Assembly (NCBI GenBank): GCA_958295785.1
Contig: OY282377.1
Coordinates: 4,838,896 to 4,902,895, forward strand
Direction: 5' to 3'
Source of the DNA: an uncultured Latescibacterota bacterium
Lineage (GTDB): Bacteria; Latescibacterota; UBA2968
DNA length: 64,000 nt
The notes below the pieces were generated by a model. The model saw only the letters and a list, made by a program, of their open reading frames with translations. It ran no database searches and had not been told where the DNA came from. A program made the position numbers and the translations under genes. Below, piece by piece: positions 1-8,142 of the stretch (the first letter of the stretch is position 1; each line of letters begins with the position of its first letter).

Positions 1-440
1 AGGGCCGTTTCAGAGGCCGTATCTGAAGGGGTTGCGTTGGCCTTGCTCGGTGTTTATCCCTCGTTTTACGGGATATGTCTCGTGGTTTTTTTGGACCGGA
101 TTTTCTCTGAGAAGATGATCACGTCAGATACCATTCAGGGAGAATTGCCGTCTCATTTCTCAGCGGGTTGTTGTGGGCGTTTTTCTATCCCATCTTGCTC
201 TTGCTCGACCCCGCTGCGATTTCATTGCCGGTTCACACATCGGGCGAGTTTTCAGAGTTGATTTATTTTTTCTTTGTCAGGCTGACCCCTTTGGGGTACG
301 GAGAGATAACGCCGGTGAGTTGGATGGCGCAAAACCTGACCCTGTTAGAAGCCGTTTGGGGTCAGACGTATCTGGTGGTGCGGGTTGCTCGCCTGGTGGG
401 CTTGCATTTGAGTGGGGCCGGTCAATCGGATCACAAATAG
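1..440 (+). pseudogene. Two-transmembrane potassium channel family gene, 3' part, frameshifted
   Basis: The 3' end of an ion-channel gene whose start lies left of the window. Frame 1 is open through about position 140 and encodes a hydrophobic helix followed by a FSEKMITSDTIQG segment. The reading then continues without a break in frame 3 from about 138 to the TAG at 438-440, with a second helix (SGLLWAFFYPILLLLD), a pore segment with selectivity filter TPLGYGEI, and a last helix (TYLVVRVARLVGLHL). This pore plus M2 layout is that of the Ion_trans_2 K+ channel family. Joining the two frames needs one missing base near 139-143 (Q-G-R-I-A-V across the join). Either the gene is inactivated or the base was lost in sequencing or assembly. 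The filter reads TPLGYG where TTLGYG is usual. The family call is from motif recognition only. Confidence 0.72.
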
Positions 441-448
441 GAAGGGTT

Positions 449-550
449 ATGAATGACAGATGGCCTGTTGTGTTTGGCGTTTTCTTTTGGGTGCTCTTAT
501 TGACGCCTGACGTTTGTGCTCAAAGTCAAAAAGAGCACGTTGCTAGCTGA
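449..550 (+). CDS. Short ORF with signal-peptide-like start
   Basis: A 33-codon frame starting 8 bases after the channel gene's stop, with a GAAGGG ribosome-binding-like stretch just before the ATG. The peptide is a basic N-terminus, a hydrophobic core (VVFGVFFWVLLL) and a VCA-Q site, so almost all of it is a signal peptide, followed by about ten residues and a stop. It could be the 5' remnant of a truncated exported protein. I do not recognise the protein. The bidirectional terminator lies about 50 bases downstream. Confidence 0.3.
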   Translation: MNDRWPVVFGVFFWVLLLTPDVCAQSQKEHVAS

Positions 551-598
551 CCTAATTCCCGCATTTGCAATTCATTGAATTTTGTCCATCCAAAAAAT

Positions 599-635
599 AA
601 AAACGCCCGGTCATTGTGCGACTGGGCGTTTTTTT
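599..635. terminator. Bidirectional Rho-independent terminator
   Basis: A 14-bp stem (AAAAACGCCCGGTC with GACTGGGCGTTTTT, one G-T pair) encloses a 7-base loop. It has a T-run on the plus side and an A-run (591-603) that serves the minus strand. It sits between the plus-strand channel gene and 33-codon ORF on one side and the minus-strand gene ending at 651 on the other, so it can terminate both. Confidence 0.85.
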
Positions 636-650
636 GCTCGATTTGCGTTA

Positions 651-1094
651 TCACTCGGTGCTTGGCTTGGTGTGTGTCAATGATGCGGTTGTTGGGGCGT
701 TTGAGGGTTTGGCGAAAAAGTCGGGGATGGCAACAACGGGTTCTCCGAGGGACAGACGCATGAGCGCGTCCTGCATGCAGAATGCGGGTTCGTCGGCGCA
801 GGGCGCGGTGCGATTGTTTGAAGCAGGAAGAAAATGGGATGGCAGATTTGGTTTGGCGCTTGTAAGAGTCGGAACAGACCTTATTTTTTGTCCCGTCCCA
901 CTCGGCACAACGATATCGCCCTGCAAAACATAGACATCAGGAGCAATATCAGGAGCATGAACCTCATTCAATACATTCTGAAAAACCCCCTCATAACGCG
1001 CCACAGAAGCCGGCACCCTATGAGGTTCATTTGTACTCAAGCGACTAATAGACTTGCCAACCTTATGTTTCAAATCCGCTATCATATCCGCCAT
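651..1094 (-). CDS. Hypothetical protein, second gene of the IS-interrupted minus-strand unit
   Basis: A 147-aa frame whose ATG at 1094 is preceded by AAAGGAGAT at good ribosome-binding spacing. It begins 45 bases after the stop (1140-1142) of the upstream IS-split gene and ends 16 bases before the bidirectional terminator, so the two form a plausible transcription unit. The N-terminal half is polar and basic (ADLKHKVGKSISRL), followed by a DVYVLQGDIVVPSG segment. No signal peptide or membrane segment is seen. I do not recognise the family. The neighbour's disruption by an insertion sequence may have cut off its transcription. Confidence 0.45.
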   Translation of the reverse strand: MADMIADLKHKVGKSISRLSTNEPHRVPASVARYEGVFQNVLNEVHAPDIAPDVYVLQGDIVVPSGTGQKIRSVPTLTSAKPNLPSHFLPASNNRTAPCADEPAFCMQDALMRLSLGEPVVAIPDFFAKPSNAPTTASLTHTKPSTE

Positions 1095-1370
1095 TATAGA
1101 TCTCCTTTCTATTCACCCATCACCATCTCATAAACAAGATCAGATCACATCATAGATAGACTTCTCGCCCCCATCCGTCAACTTATCCCACAATATCAAA
1201 ATCTTCCAAGCATCATCCCTCTCGTGTCCTAAATCCATCAATCCCTTGACCAAACGCTTCCGCCAATACAAACTTTCCCTCTTCTCTCCATTTTTCTTTG
1301 TTAGGACTTACGCATGCTGAGTTAAAAAAGGGTGCAATTCCGTAAAATTTATCACTTTGAGGAGGTGTCA

Positions 1371-2387
1371 ATGGACCGACCGACGCGTTTGGATTACTGT
1401 CAGTATCTGCTTAGCAGTCCCCTCAACTATACGCTGACCCATTTCGCCGACCATAGCGAAGGGTTCAGTCATGATATGATCAACCGCTATCTCGCCGGTG
1501 CGCGTATCCCACCCCGCTTGGTGTGGGAACACGTCAAAGACCACATCGCGTTGACGCCTGAAGGCTATGTGATCTTTGATGACACGGTTTTAGACAAGCG
1601 ACACGCACGCAAGATCGCGTTAGTGCGCCGTCAATATAGCGGCAACGCCCAAGGCGTCATCAACGGCATTGGGGTGGTCACCTGTGTCTATGTCAATCCG
1701 CAACAGGATCGGTTCTGGCTGATTGACGATCGGATTTATGACCCTCAAGGCGATGGCAAAACCAAATTGGATCATCTCAAGGACATGCTCTCTGGGTTGG
1801 TCTATCAGAAGGACCTTCCTTTTACCGGGGTCTTGATGGACAGTTGGTATGCGACCAAAACGGTCATGCGACACATAGAGCAGATGCAAAAAACCTATTA
1901 TTGTCCCCTCAAGACGAACCGGCGCGTGGACGATTCGGCAGGCACAATCCCCTACCAGCGCGTAGATAGCTTAACTTGGACTCAAGAGGAGCGCAAACAA
2001 GGCAAGTCCATTAAAATCAGAGGGTTTCCCAAAGACCACAAAGTGAAATTATTCCGGGTGGCGTCTTCTGCCAGACGCACGGCGTATGTCGTGACCAACG
2101 ACCATGCTCAAAACGATTCTTCAGTGGTACAACAGGTGTGTCACCAAAGATGGAAAATTGAGCAATTTCACCGCGAAGTCAAACAAGTGACCGGGCTTGA
2201 AAAGTGTCAATGCCGGTTGGCACGCATTGTACGAAATCATATTGGGTGTGCGATGTTAGTTTGGATTCGACTCGCGCAGGTGGCCTATCAAACAGGACAA
2301 ACCATTTATCAAGTCAAATACCGAGGGCTGGCTGACTTCTTGAGACAACAACTCAAAGCACCTCATATTCCAATGGTGATTGCGTAA
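1371..2387 (+). CDS. IS701-family transposase
   Basis: A DDE-type transposase of 338 aa. The ATG at 1371 follows a strong GAGGAGGTG ribosome-binding site; an upstream in-frame ATG at 1332 lacks one. Motifs typical of this family (well known from cyanobacterial elements) are seen in order: FADHSEGFSHDMINRYL near the N-terminus, YVIFDDTVLDK with the first acidic residues, GVLMDSWYA with the second Asp, YYCPLKTNR, then HQRWKIEQFHREVKQVTGLEKCQCR with the catalytic Glu. The frame is intact from end to end, so the enzyme may be active. The element's right terminal repeat overlaps the last codons. Confidence 0.92.
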   Translation: MDRPTRLDYCQYLLSSPLNYTLTHFADHSEGFSHDMINRYLAGARIPPRLVWEHVKDHIALTPEGYVIFDDTVLDKRHARKIALVRRQYSGNAQGVINGIGVVTCVYVNPQQDRFWLIDDRIYDPQGDGKTKLDHLKDMLSGLVYQKDLPFTGVLMDSWYATKTVMRHIEQMQKTYYCPLKTNRRVDDSAGTIPYQRVDSLTWTQEERKQGKSIKIRGFPKDHKVKLFRVASSARRTAYVVTNDHAQNDSSVVQQVCHQRWKIEQFHREVKQVTGLEKCQCRLARIVRNHIGCAMLVWIRLAQVAYQTGQTIYQVKYRGLADFLRQQLKAPHIPMVIA

Positions 2388-2393
2388 GTCCTA

Positions 2394-2776
2394 TTAAAAT
2401 CAGAGGGTTCCCCAAAGACCACAAAGTGAAATTATTCCGGGTGGCGTCTGCTGCCAGACGCACGGCGTATGTCGTGACTAACGACCATGCTCAAAACGAT
2501 TCTTCAGGGGTACAACAGGTGTGTCACCAAAGATGGAAAATTGAGCCATTTCACCGCGAAGTCAAACAGGTGACCGGGCTTGAAAAGTGTCAATGCCGGT
2601 TGGCACGCATGGTACGAAATCATATTGGGTGTGCGATGTTCGTTTGGATAAGACTCGAGCAGGTGGCCTATCAAACAGGACAAACCATTTATCAAGTCAA
2701 ATACCGAGGGCTGGCTGACTTCTTGAGACAACAACTCAAAGCACCTTATATTCCAATGGTGATTGCGTAAGTCCTA
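2394..2776 (+). repeat. 383-bp tandem partial copy of the IS right end
   Basis: Repeats 2011-2393 at an offset of 383 bp with about a dozen substitutions (roughly 3 percent). It holds the last third of the transposase frame (readable 2426-2770, no proper start) and a second right inverted repeat. AAGTCC occurs at both breakpoints (2004-2009 and 2386-2391), which suggests microhomology-mediated duplication or nested insertion of a related copy. Confidence 0.88.
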
Positions 2777-3026
2777 TTTGTGACAAATATCCGCTTTCCA
2801 TCCAACACTGCAAGCACTTTTCTCTGCAAAAGCAACTCTCTAATACGTCCATCCTCATTTCCCTTTTTTCCTTTCACCACCAAATCTAAAACCCGTGACA
2901 ACAACCCCCCCTTCATCATCCCCTGCATCCCTCCCAACATCCCCCGCCGCTCGTCCTTATCGCCTCCATCTGACGCCTCAACAACACCCAATGTCTGTCT
3001 CACAATGCACCGCCATTTTCTCATAC

Positions 3027-3218
3027 GACAAAAGGCAATAGACTACTATCGCTTTTTCACAAAATTTTCAAATTTTTATCACCAGCACATCTCCACCCCG
3101 GGTCGCTTCCTTCTATATACTAGTGAAAAAACGACCGAAAAATCGAAATTATACAGACTTTACTGCTTATTTTTTTCTGACAGGCACCTCCCGATCATGC
3201 CCATCAGAAAATCCAAAT
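3027..3218. repeat. Dispersed repeat E, copy 1
   Basis: Matches 13769-13948 on the same strand over most of its length, with a diverged middle. Conserved blocks are a GAYAGACTA-type stretch followed by CGCTTTTTCACAAAATTT, then GTGAAAAAACGACCGAAAAATCGAAA, then a hairpin (TTTTCTGACAGGC pairing with GCCCATCAGAAAA). On the minus strand both copies encode a peptide end of the form FGFSDG-DRE-PVRKK followed by a TAA, and then an AT-rich stretch upstream of a minus-strand ATG. Copy 1 has TATAAT there (minus strand of 3148-3153). The repeat looks like a duplicated gene end plus promoter. Confidence 0.7.
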
Positions 3219-3321
3219 TTCAATGAATCTGACACCTGCCATGATACCTAAAAAAACAAATATATCGCCGTTCACTTTCAGCAACAGACAGATAACATTT
3301 TTGCTTTTTGCATCTCTCGAT

Positions 3322-3357
3322 GAGACAGGGCCTATCTTTGAGACAGGGCCTATCTTT
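3322..3357. repeat. 18-bp tandem duplication
   Basis: Two perfect head-to-tail copies of GAGACAGGGCCTATCTTT. It lies in a region where no convincing gene was found, between repeat E copy 1 and the minus-strand ORF at 3458-3730. Confidence 0.85.
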
Positions 3358-3457
3358 GACGGGTTTGACCGGCGTCAATGGCCGAGGAAATGCACAAGAA
3401 AACAAGCTCGACATCATCACTAAAACGCCCAACCAACCCCATCTCGAACACAATCCT

Positions 3458-3730
3458 TTACCCCAACAACCATTCTTTACCTTCAAGACGATTAGTCCCC
3501 ACAAAACTTGACGCTCCTTGATCTACACGCTTTAACGGAGATTTCCCATACCGAGTATAACAGGCCACACAAAAATCGTTCCCAAGGGATGCGACTGCAA
3601 CACGTCCGTCAGCGCGAGGCGCGCCATGCCCTGAACGAGCCCCTGCATCTTCAGAGGTTACCCGCGTGGGCAATTCAGGGGGCATGCGATCCGTTTCGAT
3701 TGCGTTCACGCTCGTTAGGGGATTTGCCAT
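3458..3730 (-). CDS. Hypothetical small protein
   Basis: A 90-aa frame. The start at 3730 is chosen because GGAGAGGAG lies 8 bases upstream of the ATG; the longer frame from 3835 has no such site. Polar N-terminus (NPLTSVNAIETDRMPPELPTRV), then ADGRVAVASLGNDFCVACY and a basic tail. No membrane segment. The DxRVxVxSxG pattern vaguely recalls FlgM-type anti-sigma factors, but this is too weak to name. Downstream (3218-3457) I find no credible gene. Confidence 0.4.
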   Translation of the reverse strand: MANPLTSVNAIETDRMPPELPTRVTSEDAGARSGHGAPRADGRVAVASLGNDFCVACYTRYGKSPLKRVDQGASSFVGTNRLEGKEWLLG

Positions 3731-3862
3731 GACATAGACTCCTCTCCGAATGCGATCCGATCTCGCGCGCTGGCGTGAGTCAGAATGGCAGTTGGGGCGC
3801 GCTTTGTATGATATGATTTCACGCTGGAAACGCATGGGGCGTTTCGCTATATGGATGGGGTC

Positions 3863-4283
3863 TTATACCCATTTGATTTTTCTTTGTCCGTCTCCTGCCT
3901 CCCATCAGGGAGGCCGGAGAAATGAGGAACAGACGCTCCTCAGAGATCATGCGGTGCTTGTCTCAAGCGTTGGGTTCTGCCTCCTCGTGGGTTGCCTTCG
4001 ATGCGTTGGCTACGCCTGTGCCTACGGCGTGCGGCGACCTCCTTTTTTTCAACAGCAAAAAAAGGAAGCAAAAAATGCCGCTCTCATGCGCCGAGAGGCT
4101 TGCACAGCGCAAAGCGCTTTGCGGGTCGCACACCATGCGCTGGCCTGCGAGGTGGGTTGCAAGAGGGAGGTGGGTTGCGAGATGGCCTTGCGCGCTGTGC
4201 GCGATGGTTTTATCGGAGGGTCTTTTGGGATGGCATTTTTGCCATGGCTTTTCTGAATGCCTAGGTAACGTCAAGGGAATCAT
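3863..4283. repeat. Repeat A, copy 1 (MITE-like)
   Basis: The left end TTATACCCATTTGATTTT is followed by a TCCTGCCTCCCATCAGGGAGG block, the GCGTTGGCTACGCCTGTGCCTACGG core, a T7/A7 hairpin with CC/GG closing pairs around CAACAGC, and a GCGCGCTGTGCGCGATGG block. Copies lie at 7447, 12628, 47432 and (partial) 58442. The right end is truncated and joins repeat C. With repeat C it fills the roughly 650-bp gap between the ORF at 3458-3730 and the rhomboid gene. Confidence 0.8.
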
Positions 4284-4286
4284 TAC

Positions 4287-4408
4287 GAAGCCCTCACATA
4301 AAGAAAGCAAGCGTCTGAAACAGAGGAGTGAACACCCGATGGAGAGGAACGCCTCAAAGTTGGCCTCTCACAAATCCAGGGCAACGCTTTTTGTTAGGGA
4401 CTCTAAAA
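4287..4408. repeat. Repeat C, copy 1
   Basis: About 120 bp matching the reverse complement of 13609-13723, from GAAGCCCTCACATAAAG through CAAGCGTCTGAAACAGAGG to GTTAGGGACTCTAA. The two copies face each other across 9.2 kb that carries the rhomboid, M23, foldase, NAD+ synthetase and toxin-antitoxin genes. A short CCGCGCAATCTGC motif follows at about 4443 and recurs at about 7837. Confidence 0.82.
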
Positions 4409-4489
4409 ATCCATGTTCTTTGCACCTGTTGCGATCCCCAATCCGCGCAATCTGCGTCATCCGTTTAATCTGTGATCGCGGCTCGCGTT

Positions 4490-5170
4490 TTAATACTCCC
4501 ACCGCTCGTACACCCTTTTGACCGGCATTCTGTTCACCCATCGGCGCATCAGCACGTATCCCACGACAAAGCCGGCAATATGCGCGTACCAGGCCACATC
4601 GCTCGTATCATTTGAAGCGTTGAGCAGTTGGATGACGAACCACCCGCCCAAGACAATCAGCGCGGGCACGCGGAGGATAAAGTAAAACACCAGCACCAGA
4701 ATCCGCGCGTTGGGAAACGCCGCCAAGTACCCGCCCAAAATTCCCGCAATAGCCCCGCTGGCACCCACCATGGGAATGGTGGATGCCGGGTCGGAAAAGA
4801 CGTGTGCCAGCGTTGCGATCACACCGCAAACTAAATAAAAAAACAAAAACCGCGCATGGCCCATCGCGTCTTCCACTTTGTTCCCAAAAATCCACAAGTA
4901 CAACATGTTGCCACCCAGATGGACTAGCCCGCCGTGCATGAACATCGACGATAGCAAGGTGAGATACAGCGGGACAGGCGTGGGGGAAATTGCGTCAACG
5001 CCGTACACGATCTCAAAGGGAATCGCGCCATACCGCGCGGTGAAGACGTGAAAACCGATATCGCCCAACAGGTAGGCGTACACAAAAACACCCACATTGG
5101 TCAGCAAAACGCCAATGACCAACGCGGGTACGCGGCGGGAAGGGGTCTCGTCTTTGAGGGGAATCATCAT
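4490..5170 (-). CDS. Rhomboid family intramembrane serine protease
   Basis: A 226-aa protein, mostly transmembrane helices. The rhomboid core is clear: MHGGLVHLGGNMLYLWIFG with His84 and Asn88 (oxyanion side), GASGAIAG with the nucleophile Ser138, and a last helix carrying WYAHIAGFVVGY with the catalytic His197. The dyad is therefore intact. Rhomboids cleave membrane proteins within the bilayer; the substrate cannot be told from the sequence. The gene starts 2 bases after the stop of the M23 peptidase gene (5173-7386), so the two are very probably co-transcribed and translationally coupled. Two adjacent Met codons offer starts at 5170 and 5167. Confidence 0.95.
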   Translation of the reverse strand: MMIPLKDETPSRRVPALVIGVLLTNVGVFVYAYLLGDIGFHVFTARYGAIPFEIVYGVDAISPTPVPLYLTLLSSMFMHGGLVHLGGNMLYLWIFGNKVEDAMGHARFLFFYLVCGVIATLAHVFSDPASTIPMVGASGAIAGILGGYLAAFPNARILVLVFYFILRVPALIVLGGWFVIQLLNASNDTSDVAWYAHIAGFVVGYVLMRRWVNRMPVKRVYERWEY

Positions 5171-5172
5171 CG

Positions 5173-7386
5173 CTATTTGATCCTGAAGGTGGTCGTGCGC
5201 CGCGATTCATTGCCCGATATGTCGCGCACCACAATTTCCAATTGATGCGATCCAGGCGTTAGGGGGGTTCGCGGTCTGGCAACCATGCGATTTTCTTCGG
5301 GGTCGTATTCCACAATGAGGGCCTCGTTGTCAATTCGCATTGCAATATCCTCATCGCGCCATATACCCGAAGACCGGTCTTTTACATCTGCCACAACTTT
5401 TGGTCGACGCGATGAGAGCACAGCACCGTGGGGGGGGAACACGTTGGAAATTTTGGGCGGCACATTGTCAATTAGCAACGCAAACAGGCCAAAGTGCTTT
5501 ACTTTTCCCGTCACTGCCCCCAGCGTTGAATCGCGGCCCATATCCACAAAAATCCAACCCTTTCTTTCGTTCCATTTGTAAATGCCGAGTTTATCCACAT
5601 CTGGGTGATCTCGGGGATAGACAAACGCGATCTCGGCCTCTTGGAATGCGACATCCTCTGGCATCAGCCGATACGCAGTTCCCACTACGCGCTCGTCTGT
5701 TGGCAGGGTATCGGGCACAATGCGTCCATAGAGGGTTTCGTAAACGCCTTCTTTTCCAAATCGCGCCCGCGCCATTCCGTCGTCTGAACGGATTTCCCCG
5801 CCCTGTTTTGTCGCGGTTTGCTGGATGATCCGCAAGGGATGTGTCTGTCCATTGACCTCAATTTGCACTTCAATATCGCCGGTGTGCTTTTCGTCAAAGG
5901 CGATGAGGGCCTCGTAAGTTTGCAAATCCGTTTGGCGCACCGCGAGTCCTTGCGATTTGGAAAACCGCGCCCGCACTTTTGGCCTTGCTGTCAGCATTTG
6001 ATCGGCTTTGATGCGAACAAGGGCAAAGGTGGGGAAATACAGCACCTCGCTGGTTATCTGCGGTGAATCGCTGTGAGCGGCAAAGGTTTGAAACGCCTCA
6101 CCCGCGCCCTGTGCCCGTATCCGAAAGGCCGGGGCGCGGGGCAATGTGTGCTGTACTGTGGTGTTCTGTACGTCGCGCCAATGTTTTGCGATAGTCCATG
6201 TTTTGCCACCGTTGACAGATTGCTCAAAGGCCACGCGATGGGCGTCTGTTACCCGCGCCTGTACCTGCACGGTTTTTTTTGACCAGACTGCTTTGAGTGT
6301 TTGAATGGTCGGCTCTTTCGCCACCCGCACGACCAGCACGGCTTCTGCGCGATTTCCCTTTACATCTTCGGCGATGACTTGCACGCGATGCACCCCCGGC
6401 GCGAGTTCATGCCCCACGCCATTTGGCTTTGTTCCCGCAAATAACACGCCTTCCCCTATTTCGCTATCGCCGTAAAAGGGCAGGTGATTGCCCGGTTTGC
6501 GATATAGGCTGTGAAACCGCCCCAGGCCTCGGCGGCTCATAAAAAAGTCATAAGCCAATTCGCCATGGCGCGTCACATCGTATCCAAATTGCCCGAGGGT
6601 TTTTTGAAATACGTCTTTGCCATCCACGAGCAGGCGCGTCCGATACGGGGCCAAGCGGTTGGTGAGCTGCGAGGCGTTTGCGCGGTCGAATACTTTGACG
6701 CCAATGCCCACGCGCCCCCAGATCACTGCGGTATCGGGGTGGGTGAACTGCTTTTCTTTGGCGCGCCATGTCAGCGGATATGACGCGGGATTGTGCCCGG
6801 CATTGACCCGTGCGTCTGCGTCTAAGGGTGCCAGGCCTATGGCCTGTAGGGTCGGCGGCAGTGCGTCTTCAATATCAAATCCGTGGAGGAGTGGATTGAT
6901 GGGGCGGTGGTCGGCATCGCGCATTTCAAAATGCAGATGCGGCACGCCAATGCCCGTGCTGCCCGAATACCCCACGATTTCGCCGCGCTTGACGGGCAAC
7001 TGGTCGGGGCGAAAGTACAGGTTGACGCTATACGCGCCGCGCCGCGCTTGCTCTTGTTGGACGTATTGCTCGATGCGTTTGGAAAATCCCGACAAATGCG
7101 CCCAGAGCGCGAAGCGGCCGTTGTCGAGTTGAACATAGACCACCCGGCCGTATCCCCAAGGCGAGGTTCGCACGCGCCAGACGTGCCCATCGGCGACCGC
7201 TGTGACGGGGTACCCCTCCTTGCCCCATGTTTTCAAATCGATGGCCGCGTGCAGTCGCCCGCCGCGATATTCGCCAAATGTCGATGTCAATGCCGGGGGC
7301 GCGTCCATAGGCCAGTGGTAATCCTCTGCGCTTGCGGAGAGGGTGTAGAATAGGAAAACGAAACTAATGGCACAAAAATAGATCAC
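5173..7386 (-). CDS. M23 family metallopeptidase with large C-terminal extension
   Basis: A 737-aa exported protein. Residues 1-20 form a signal peptide ending ASA. The LytM/M23 domain covers about 30-160 with the zinc ligands and catalytic residues in place: HAAID (His46, Asp50), His97 in LWAHLSG, and HLHFE (His150, His152). Such enzymes cut peptidoglycan cross-bridges in the periplasm. The remaining roughly 570 residues look like beta-sandwich modules (VHRVQVIAEDVKGNRAEAVLVVRV near 350, and a similar ELEIVVRDISGNESRRTTTFRI at the C-terminus), which fits a cell-wall-bound or surface role. It is the first gene of a two-gene unit with the rhomboid protease. An upstream repeat A copy lies at 7447. 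Confidence 0.92.
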   Translation of the reverse strand: MIYFCAISFVFLFYTLSASAEDYHWPMDAPPALTSTFGEYRGGRLHAAIDLKTWGKEGYPVTAVADGHVWRVRTSPWGYGRVVYVQLDNGRFALWAHLSGFSKRIEQYVQQEQARRGAYSVNLYFRPDQLPVKRGEIVGYSGSTGIGVPHLHFEMRDADHRPINPLLHGFDIEDALPPTLQAIGLAPLDADARVNAGHNPASYPLTWRAKEKQFTHPDTAVIWGRVGIGVKVFDRANASQLTNRLAPYRTRLLVDGKDVFQKTLGQFGYDVTRHGELAYDFFMSRRGLGRFHSLYRKPGNHLPFYGDSEIGEGVLFAGTKPNGVGHELAPGVHRVQVIAEDVKGNRAEAVLVVRVAKEPTIQTLKAVWSKKTVQVQARVTDAHRVAFEQSVNGGKTWTIAKHWRDVQNTTVQHTLPRAPAFRIRAQGAGEAFQTFAAHSDSPQITSEVLYFPTFALVRIKADQMLTARPKVRARFSKSQGLAVRQTDLQTYEALIAFDEKHTGDIEVQIEVNGQTHPLRIIQQTATKQGGEIRSDDGMARARFGKEGVYETLYGRIVPDTLPTDERVVGTAYRLMPEDVAFQEAEIAFVYPRDHPDVDKLGIYKWNERKGWIFVDMGRDSTLGAVTGKVKHFGLFALLIDNVPPKISNVFPPHGAVLSSRRPKVVADVKDRSSGIWRDEDIAMRIDNEALIVEYDPEENRMVARPRTPLTPGSHQLEIVVRDISGNESRRTTTFRIK

Positions 7387-7446
7387 GGATTTTCTCGATG
7401 ATAAACAAGCGGTCAGGAAAACAGGCGGTCAGGAAAACAGGCGTTT

Positions 7447-7834
7447 GGTTCTCAAGCGTCGTTTGTTGGCTTTGATGCGTTGGCTACGCCTGTGCCTACG
7501 GCGTGCGGCGACCGACTTTTTTTCAACAGCAAAAAAAAGTAGGCGAGCGGGGTACAACTGCCTTAGCAGTTCAAAAATGCCGCTCTCATGCGCCGAGGGG
7601 TGCTCTGCACAGCGCAAATCGCTTTTGTAACAGAACGACATGCGTTGGCCTGCGAAGAGAGTTGCAAAATGGATGTGGGTTGCGAGACGGCCTTGCGCGC
7701 TGTGCGCGATGGGTTTGTCTGATGGTCTTTTGGGATGGTTGCCATGGCTTCTCTGAATGACTGCGTAAGGTCAAGGGGATCAATGGCTGGTAGCATATCG
7801 CATCACAGCAGGCCAACTGAAAATCAAATTGATA
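7447..7834. repeat. Repeat A, copy 2 (with right terminal inverted repeat)
   Basis: Shares the core, the T7/A7 hairpin (here closed by A-C/G-T pairs: ACTTTTTTT with AAAAAAAGT) and the GCGCGCTGTGCGCGATGG block with the other copies. It has an extra TAGGCGAGCGGGGTACAACT block also present in the copy at 47432. Its right end AAAATCAAATTGATATAA is the inverse of the left end TTATACCAATTTGATTTT of the 47432 copy at all but one position. It occupies most of the gene-free stretch 7387-8142. The rest (7835-8142) shows only the CCGCGCAATCTGC motif and no gene. Confidence 0.78.
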
Positions 7835-8142
7835 TAATCCGCGCAATCTGCTTAATCCGCGCTCCGCCTCTTGGGTCTGCCGTTTTGCGCTTTCCAGTAT
7901 AGGACTTTTCCCAACCCGCGTCAAGCGACTGCTCAAAATCGAGTTGGCCTGCACTTTGGGAAAAAAAACTTGCCAGTCCAGAACCCAACGAGTAGATTAC
8001 AAAATCTGATCGAGAGGGAGCGCGAAACCCAATGCGGGGCGGGTTTGCGAACGCCGCATTCCTCGGTTCCAGCCGCGCATGTGTGGCTGGGTGGTCTCTG
8101 TTCAATCCTGTAAATCCCGTTTCTATCTGGAGGAAAGTCTCA

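Larger units (their letters stand above)
1302..2776 (+). mobile_element. IS701-family insertion sequence with duplicated right end
   Basis: The left end TAGGACTTACGCA (1302-1314) is matched in inverse by TGCGTAAGTCCTA at 2381-2393 and again at 2764-2776. A 5-bp direct repeat TTTGT (1297-1301 and 2777-2781) flanks the whole 1302-2776 block, as expected for a target-site duplication. The intact element is 1302-2393 with one transposase gene. The remainder is a partial second copy of its right end. The insertion lies inside a minus-strand gene. Confidence 0.88.
1140..3024 (-). pseudogene. Hypothetical gene split by the IS701-type element
   Basis: The minus-strand frame starts at 3024 and runs to the IS right end at 2777. 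Removing 1302-2776 together with one copy of the TTTGT target duplication lets it continue in the same frame from 1296 to a TGA at 1140-1142. The rejoined protein is about 134 aa, highly charged, with a Gly/Met-rich stretch (MLGGMQGMMKGG) and an RELLLQRKVLAVLDGKRIF segment. The seam reads FVTK-KNGEKRES. In the present sequence the frame instead runs into the IS and stops after nine foreign residues. No family recognised. The exact fit of frame and target duplication makes the reconstruction strong even though the function is unknown. An internal Met about 28 codons in could be the true start. Confidence 0.7.

Noticed and set aside
3220-3504. Minus-strand frame of 94 codons with a hydrophobic stretch and CAF motif, lipoprotein-like
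   Set aside because: It overlaps the better-supported ORF at 3458-3730, lacks a ribosome-binding site, contains the 18-bp tandem duplication and has an unlikely Cys-rich composition.
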